10,239 nucleotides of DNA from Pirellulales bacterium (GTDB lineage: Bacteria; Planctomycetota; Planctomycetia; Pirellulales; Thermoguttaceae), in contig JAUWWA010000029.1 of the NCBI GenBank assembly GCA_030617125.1, positions 1 to 10,239 on the forward strand. The letters are read 5' to 3'. The notes below the pieces were generated by a model that saw nothing but the letters and a program-made list of their open reading frames with translations, did no database searches and was not told the DNA's origin. Positions 6,867-10,239 of this stretch are shown here, one piece after another. How positions within the stretch are numbered: the first letter of the stretch is position 1; each line of letters opens with the position of its first letter. Position numbers and translations under genes: made by a program.

Positions 6867-7448
6867 TTACCGGCTCTGCTCATCGAATGGATCGTTGGTG
6901 ACCGAATCGATGGGTCGCCGGAGGACATCTTCGGCCGATTCGGCGGGTTGCTCGTCTTTGAGGGGTCGAACCACCACCCGATTGGCACTAACCTCGATCA
7001 CCCGAACCAACTGCCCCGCCTCGATCGGCATCCCCTCGCTGACCGCGTCGATGGTGCGGCCCTCGAGCAGAATCGCGCCGGCCGGGAGCATTTTGCACTT
7101 CGTCTGGGCGACCTGGCCGACAAGGCTTCTCAGGTGATCCATTTGCGGATCCTCCGGCAGGACATCCTGGCTCTTGGGCGTCATCAGCAGAACGCGGCGG
7201 CCGATAGCCGTCTTAGGCCAGTACTTGAACGCCAGGATCACCAGCGCCGGCAGCCCGACAATGGCCGTGGCCAGGATGACGAACCCGACCCATTCTTGCC
7301 CCTCCTGCTGGAAACCCATGTAGATGGCCGCCAGGATGGAACTGGCCGCCAGGAAGCCGAGGATTCCGGCCGAAGGGAAGAAGATTTCCAGAATCGCCAG
7401 GCCCATACCCAGCACCAGCAACAGAACTGCCCAGACCCAAGGATCCAT
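6867..7448 (-). CDS. Short NfeD-family membrane protein
   Basis: NfeD proteins of the short type lack the protease domain and accompany SPFH proteins, much as YuaF accompanies FloT in Bacillus. This one has 193 residues. Three hydrophobic spans lie at about 5-24, 27-45 and 53-75 (GFVILATAIVGLPALVILAF). A loop follows, then the C-terminal OB-fold at about 109-163 (LVGQVAQTKCKMLPAG, then GQLVRVIEVSANRVVVRPL). The final 30 residues are acidic and probably disordered. The ATG at 7448 has only a weak GAG-type ribosome site about 10 nt upstream. It sits 46 nt after the small antitoxin-like gene and 211 nt before floA. It probably sits in the inner membrane with the OB-fold contacting FloA; that contact is known for the family, not shown here. 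Confidence 0.93.
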   Translation of the reverse strand: MDPWVWAVLLLVLGMGLAILEIFFPSAGILGFLAASSILAAIYMGFQQEGQEWVGFVILATAIVGLPALVILAFKYWPKTAIGRRVLLMTPKSQDVLPEDPQMDHLRSLVGQVAQTKCKMLPAGAILLEGRTIDAVSEGMPIEAGQLVRVIEVSANRVVVRPLKDEQPAESAEDVLRRPIDSVTNDPFDEQSR

Positions 7449-7494
7449 GGTTCATCTCAATTGCAAGTTTACACGGCCCTAAAGACCTCGATGT

Positions 7495-7680
7495 TCAGTT
7501 CCGGACACTCACCGAAAGCTTGCCAAAGAAGTCAGACACGGACTCGCCCATGTTACCGCCGTGCGCGGGCATTTGGGAGCAGACAATCAACTCCGCAGGA
7601 CCCTCCACGTCCTGCATGGGATCATCGGACACGAAGGCCTTGTTCGTGAACCGCCCTCGGATGACTAAAGCTGCGTTCAT
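7495..7680 (-). CDS. 61-residue protein resembling AF2212/DUF104-type antitoxins
   Basis: The start is set at the ATG at 7680, which has GGAG 8 nt upstream; an in-frame ATG at 7707 has no such site and lies at the predicted transcription start. The protein opens with a beta-rich segment, ALVIRGRFTNKAFVSDDP, then DVEGPAELIV. This order (a GxF turn, then a P-containing turn, then a hydrophobic strand) recalls small AbrB-like antitoxins of the DUF104/AF2212 kind; I judged this by eye, without a search. The second half (residues 35-61) is unlike them except for SDFFGK, which in similar planctomycete proteins I recall begins a C-terminal tail that is missing here. No toxin gene is adjacent. A promoter candidate lies 36 nt upstream. 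The gene separates two NfeD genes that would otherwise be neighbours. Moderately sure it is real; family call tentative. Confidence 0.6.
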   Translation of the reverse strand: MNAALVIRGRFTNKAFVSDDPMQDVEGPAELIVCSQMPAHGGNMGESVSDFFGKLSVSVRN

Positions 7681-7715
7681 AGTTCGTACTCCAAACAGCT
7701 TGGCCATACCAGTAT

Positions 7716-7744
7716 ATTCTACTCTTCGGGAAAGAACCGTTCAA
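7716..7744 (-). promoter_or_regulatory. Promoter for the small antitoxin-like gene
   Basis: On the minus strand TTGAAC (7744-7739, four of six), a 17-nt spacer, then TAGAAT (7721-7716, five of six). Transcription would begin near 7708 and leave a leader of about 28 nt before the ATG at 7680. This supports a gene with its own expression and could also feed the short NfeD gene. Confidence 0.5.
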
Positions 7745-7783
7745 TCCCGGCCCGTGCGGCGAGCCGTCGCGCCGTCACGTTTC

Positions 7784-7801
7784 CCGCCGGACCGCAGGCG
7801 G
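7784..7801 (-). other. Stem-loop just after the long NfeD gene
   Basis: Minus-strand CCGCC (7801-7797) pairs with GGCGG (7788-7784) around an 8-base loop, 3 nt past the stop codon. No T-run follows, so it is at best a partial terminator or an mRNA-stabilising stem. Confidence 0.3.
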
Positions 7802-7804
7802 CAC

Positions 7805-10045
7805 TCAGGCTTTCCTCACAATCACGCGGTTGCCATGCACTTCGACCACTTCGATCTCCGCGCCGCGCTCGACGACGTCGCCGTCGGTGATGACGTCGAC
7901 GAGCATGTCGCCGAATCGGGCCTTGCCGCTGGGGGTCAGTTGCGTGGTGGCGGCGCCGCGCTTGCCGACGAAACCCTCCAAATCAACGAGTGTTTCGCGG
8001 CGCTTAATGGTTTCGGCCTCCTCGCCGGCGGGCGGTTGCAGGAGCATCCGGTTGATGATCGGCGCATGGGGAAGCCACTTGCGCGAGAGCCAGCCGACCG
8101 TGACGATCCCCACCGCCGCTCCGGCCACCGTCAGCAGCGAGCGCTGGAGTTGGGCGAACTCGTACGCGTTCTGGGGCACGACGAACGTCTGGCTGGCGAG
8201 GATCAGCGAGGCGAGCACCAGGAGCCCGCCGCCGAGGCCAAAGATGCCGAACCCCGGCAGCACGAAGATTTCCAGCAGCAAGCAGCCCACCCCGGCCAGA
8301 AACAGAAGCACTTCCAGCCATTCGACGGTACCGTCGAGGTAGTGGCTCCAGAAGAACAGCAGGAAGCAGACCGTGGCGACGAACCCGCCGACGCCGATTC
8401 CCGGTGCGCTGAGTTCGGCGTACAGGGCGATGAAGGCGATGGTCAGCAGCGCTGCGGCCACGCCCGGCGACGCCAAGGCCTCGACCAGGATGTTGACCCA
8501 GTCGGGCTCCAGCAACGCCGGATCGTGCGGCAAGTCGTAGTACTGGATGAACTGGGCGAAGTTGTCGAGTGTGTGGCTGGCCAAGCCGTATTCGAGGGCC
8601 CGGGCGCCCTCGAGCAACAACGGTTCGCCGCCGCGCGTCACCTGCTCGCCCTTGCGCCACATGGGCTTCAGATCGCCGAGTTCTTGGAGTTCCTCATCGC
8701 AGAAGTAGCCGACCTTGCCCCGCCGCGTGCAGCGGAACACCGCCAGGTCGGGATCGATCATCGCGGCGATGAGTGACCAGGATCGCGATTTCCACGGCCC
8801 GTCCTTGTCCTTGATCGATTCGACCGCATAGTGGATATCGTTCTTGGAGAGGCGGTACGGCGCCCCGCCGAGTTCAGCGTCCGGCCGCATGACCGTTTGG
8901 TGGCAGGCCAAGGCAACCAAGGCCGCGTCGGATCGGGCCCGCTCAGGAATGTACGCCACCGTGCGGACCTTTGATGAGTCCAAACCCGCCAGAAACCCGG
9001 CGAGCACGATGCTATCAGCCGGTGATCCGCCCTGGCTGTCGATCCACAGGACGATGAAGTTCGCTTCCTCCGTCTGGATGGCGTCGTTGATGAGGTCTTG
9101 GGCAACGCTTGCGGTCTTGGCGTCGATAGGGCCTTTCAGATTGACCCGCACCGGTTTCCAGTCGCGAACCAGCGAGAGGTCCTCGTCCATGACCTCGCGC
9201 GGCAACTCGAGCGCCTCGGCCACGTCGCTGCGATCGGAAGCCAGGTAGGCGACGAAATTCAACCGCCGCCCCTCTTCACCGGTGAACTGGCCGGCCTCGG
9301 CAAGGACCGACGCTTCGGGATCGGCCGCGTCGAACAGCTTTCGCTTCGACTTGATCGCGTGTCGCTTGTGCAACTCAGCCAGCCCGGCGGGCGTGACGTA
9401 CTCGCGACTGACTTCTGTCTCCACCATCCACACTTCCAGCGTCGGATCGAGCATCCACAGCGCCACGTCGGCGGGAATGGTTTTACGTCGCCGAGCGATC
9501 TCCCGGTAGTTGCCTCGCCGGGACTCCGTGATTACCTTTTCGTCGACGCCGGCCAGGCCGAGCCGGGCGTCGGCGCCCATGATGATCTGGTCGCAGGCGA
9601 GCACGATCAGCACGGCGTGCCCCTGGATCGACTGCGGCACGTACGCGACGGTCTGCACGCCGCTGAGTTCCTCGCCGGAGAGGAAGTCGGGCAGATCGTA
9701 GGCGGCGCCGAACTGGCTGCCGCGGCCGTAGTCGTCCTGTCCTTCCGGGACGTTCAACTCGAAGATCAGCGTGAGCCGGGCGGTTTCCTCCTCGGCCTTC
9801 GCGATCGCCCGGCGCACAAACTGGCGCACGCGGTCCAAGGTCCGACCGGTGATCGGCAGGTGGACACGGATGCTCTTGCCCAGCCGATTGGCCGCCTGGG
9901 GGTTGCCGGCCTTGCGAGCGGAATTGTCCGGTGCGGCGACTACCGCGTGCGCTTTTCCAAACAAGACACCTGCGGCGAGCACCGCTGCGGCAACGATGCG
10001 GCGGCACGGTCGGTAACGGCTGTTCTTGGCGGGCTTCGGCGCCAT
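7805..10045 (-). CDS. nfeD: Long NfeD-family membrane protein with two ClpP-like domains
   Basis: Long NfeD proteins join a ClpP-like serine protease, a membrane region and an OB-fold, and partner with SPFH proteins. From the ATG at 10045 the product has 746 residues. A signal or anchor segment lies at 17-38. ClpP-like domain 1 covers about 58-235 (VQTVAYVPQSIQGHAVLIVL) and domain 2 about 298-500 (IVLWIDSQGGSPADS at 331-345, YIPERARSDAALVALAC at 365-381). Membrane spans lie at about 520-545, 554-567, 579-598, 601-620 and 637-654, with the OB-fold at 686-746 (GFVGKRGAATTQL, then VHGNRVIVRKA). Aligned by eye with archaeal PH1510, Ser372 falls at the nucleophile, whereas domain 1 has Gly142 there. 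The catalytic lysine cannot be assigned safely; Lys419 is possible. A GTG at 10087 is in frame, but it coincides with the predicted transcription start, so the ATG 42 nt later is preferred. First gene of the cluster. Confidence 0.93.
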   Translation of the reverse strand: MAPKPAKNSRYRPCRRIVAAAVLAAGVLFGKAHAVVAAPDNSARKAGNPQAANRLGKSIRVHLPITGRTLDRVRQFVRRAIAKAEEETARLTLIFELNVPEGQDDYGRGSQFGAAYDLPDFLSGEELSGVQTVAYVPQSIQGHAVLIVLACDQIIMGADARLGLAGVDEKVITESRRGNYREIARRRKTIPADVALWMLDPTLEVWMVETEVSREYVTPAGLAELHKRHAIKSKRKLFDAADPEASVLAEAGQFTGEEGRRLNFVAYLASDRSDVAEALELPREVMDEDLSLVRDWKPVRVNLKGPIDAKTASVAQDLINDAIQTEEANFIVLWIDSQGGSPADSIVLAGFLAGLDSSKVRTVAYIPERARSDAALVALACHQTVMRPDAELGGAPYRLSKNDIHYAVESIKDKDGPWKSRSWSLIAAMIDPDLAVFRCTRRGKVGYFCDEELQELGDLKPMWRKGEQVTRGGEPLLLEGARALEYGLASHTLDNFAQFIQYYDLPHDPALLEPDWVNILVEALASPGVAAALLTIAFIALYAELSAPGIGVGGFVATVCFLLFFWSHYLDGTVEWLEVLLFLAGVGCLLLEIFVLPGFGIFGLGGGLLVLASLILASQTFVVPQNAYEFAQLQRSLLTVAGAAVGIVTVGWLSRKWLPHAPIINRMLLQPPAGEEAETIKRRETLVDLEGFVGKRGAATTQLTPSGKARFGDMLVDVITDGDVVERGAEIEVVEVHGNRVIVRKA

Positions 10046-10094
10046 CACAACATAACCCCGGTAACACTGCCCAAGTTGCTGCTTCACCTACTAG

Positions 10095-10122
10095 ATTATA
10101 TGGGCGATTCCGGGGCCGTCAA
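10095..10122 (-). promoter_or_regulatory. Strong sigma-70-like promoter for the long NfeD gene
   Basis: On the minus strand TTGACG (10122-10117, five of six) is followed by a 16-nt spacer and a perfect TATAAT (10100-10095). The transcript would begin near 10088. That makes the in-frame GTG at 10087 an unlikely start and gives the ATG at 10045 a leader of about 42 nt. Confidence 0.7.
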
Positions 10123-10148
10123 TTCGGCCGCTTGCTGCGAGGAGATCA

Positions 10149-10168
10149 GGTGGCAATGAATTGCCACC
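10149..10168. repeat. Near-perfect 20-bp palindrome
   Basis: GGTGGCAAT (10149-10157) mirrors ATTGCCACC (10160-10168) around GA. In RNA it would form a 7-bp stem with a 6-base loop. It is related to the element after the exported-protein gene at 2294-2319. It lies upstream of the NfeD promoter, in a stretch with no gene (10123-10239). Confidence 0.6.
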
Positions 10169-10177
10169 CCCTCAATT

Positions 10178-10226
10178 GCCCTCTGCCCTCTGCCCTCGGC
10201 CCTCTGCCCTCTGCCTTCTGCCCTCT
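10178..10226. repeat. Seven tandem heptamers
   Basis: The unit GCCCTCT is repeated seven times without gaps. Unit 3 has a final G and unit 6 has TT for CT at its middle; the others are identical. An eighth unit decays at 10227. It is a simple microsatellite-like repeat running towards the window edge. Unit length 7 would shift frame if copy number changed, but no gene covers it here. Confidence 0.8.
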
Positions 10227-10239
10227 GCCCGGCGCCTAC

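Noticed and set aside
7520..8776. 418-codon plus-strand open frame across the small gene and the long NfeD
   Set aside because: It crosses two minus-strand genes and their gap, with Gln/His/Arg-rich low-complexity translation.
10046..10087. GTG start for the long NfeD at 10087
   Set aside because: It coincides with the transcription start predicted from the TATAAT promoter and lacks a ribosome site; the ATG at 10045 gives a cleaner signal segment.
10178..10226. CRISPR array
   Set aside because: The 7-base units are directly adjacent, with no spacers of unique sequence and no cas genes.

Overview
The window looks like part of a planctomycete chromosome, most likely of the order Pirellulales. 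This is an inference. It rests on the high G+C content, a long secreted protein with no recognisable family, lpxA standing apart from other lipid A genes, short palindromic repeats between genes, and a flotillin/NfeD cluster of planctomycete type. No rRNA, tRNA, insertion sequence, phage gene or CRISPR array is visible.

Layout, left to right. (1) 88-2292 (+): a 734-residue exported protein of unknown function. It converges on (2) a small tetratricopeptide-repeat protein at 2346-2681 (-). (3) 2682-3108 holds no gene. It contains a G-rich tract, an inverted repeat and several small hairpins. (4) 3109-3957 (+): lpxA, the first acyltransferase of lipid A synthesis, with a GTG start chosen from its ribosome binding site. 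It converges, with a 17-nt gap, on (5) a run of six minus-strand genes filling 3975-10045.

In transcription order the minus-strand run is: a long NfeD protein with two tandem ClpP-like domains (10045-7805); a 61-residue protein resembling AF2212/DUF104-type antitoxins (7680-7495); a short NfeD with membrane segments and an OB fold (7448-6867); the flotillin-like protein FloA (6655-5600); a one-pass membrane protein with a Pro/Arg-rich linker, overlapping floA by 4 nt (5603-4899); and an NADP-type beta-hydroxyacid dehydrogenase 6 nt further on (4892-3975). Three sigma-70-like promoters fit the layout: one ahead of the long NfeD, one ahead of the small antitoxin-like gene, and one ahead of floA.

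Best interpretation: the right-hand 6 kb is a membrane-organisation module. NfeD proteins are known partners of SPFH/flotillin proteins, so the long NfeD, the short NfeD, FloA and the overlapping membrane protein probably act together in the inner membrane. The antitoxin-like gene and the dehydrogenase are the unexpected members. The most promising leads are the overlapping FloA neighbour, a candidate unnamed flotillin partner, and the doubled protease domain of the long NfeD, in which only the second copy keeps a serine at the likely nucleophile position. The tail, 10123-10239, has no gene and holds a palindrome and a heptamer tandem repeat.
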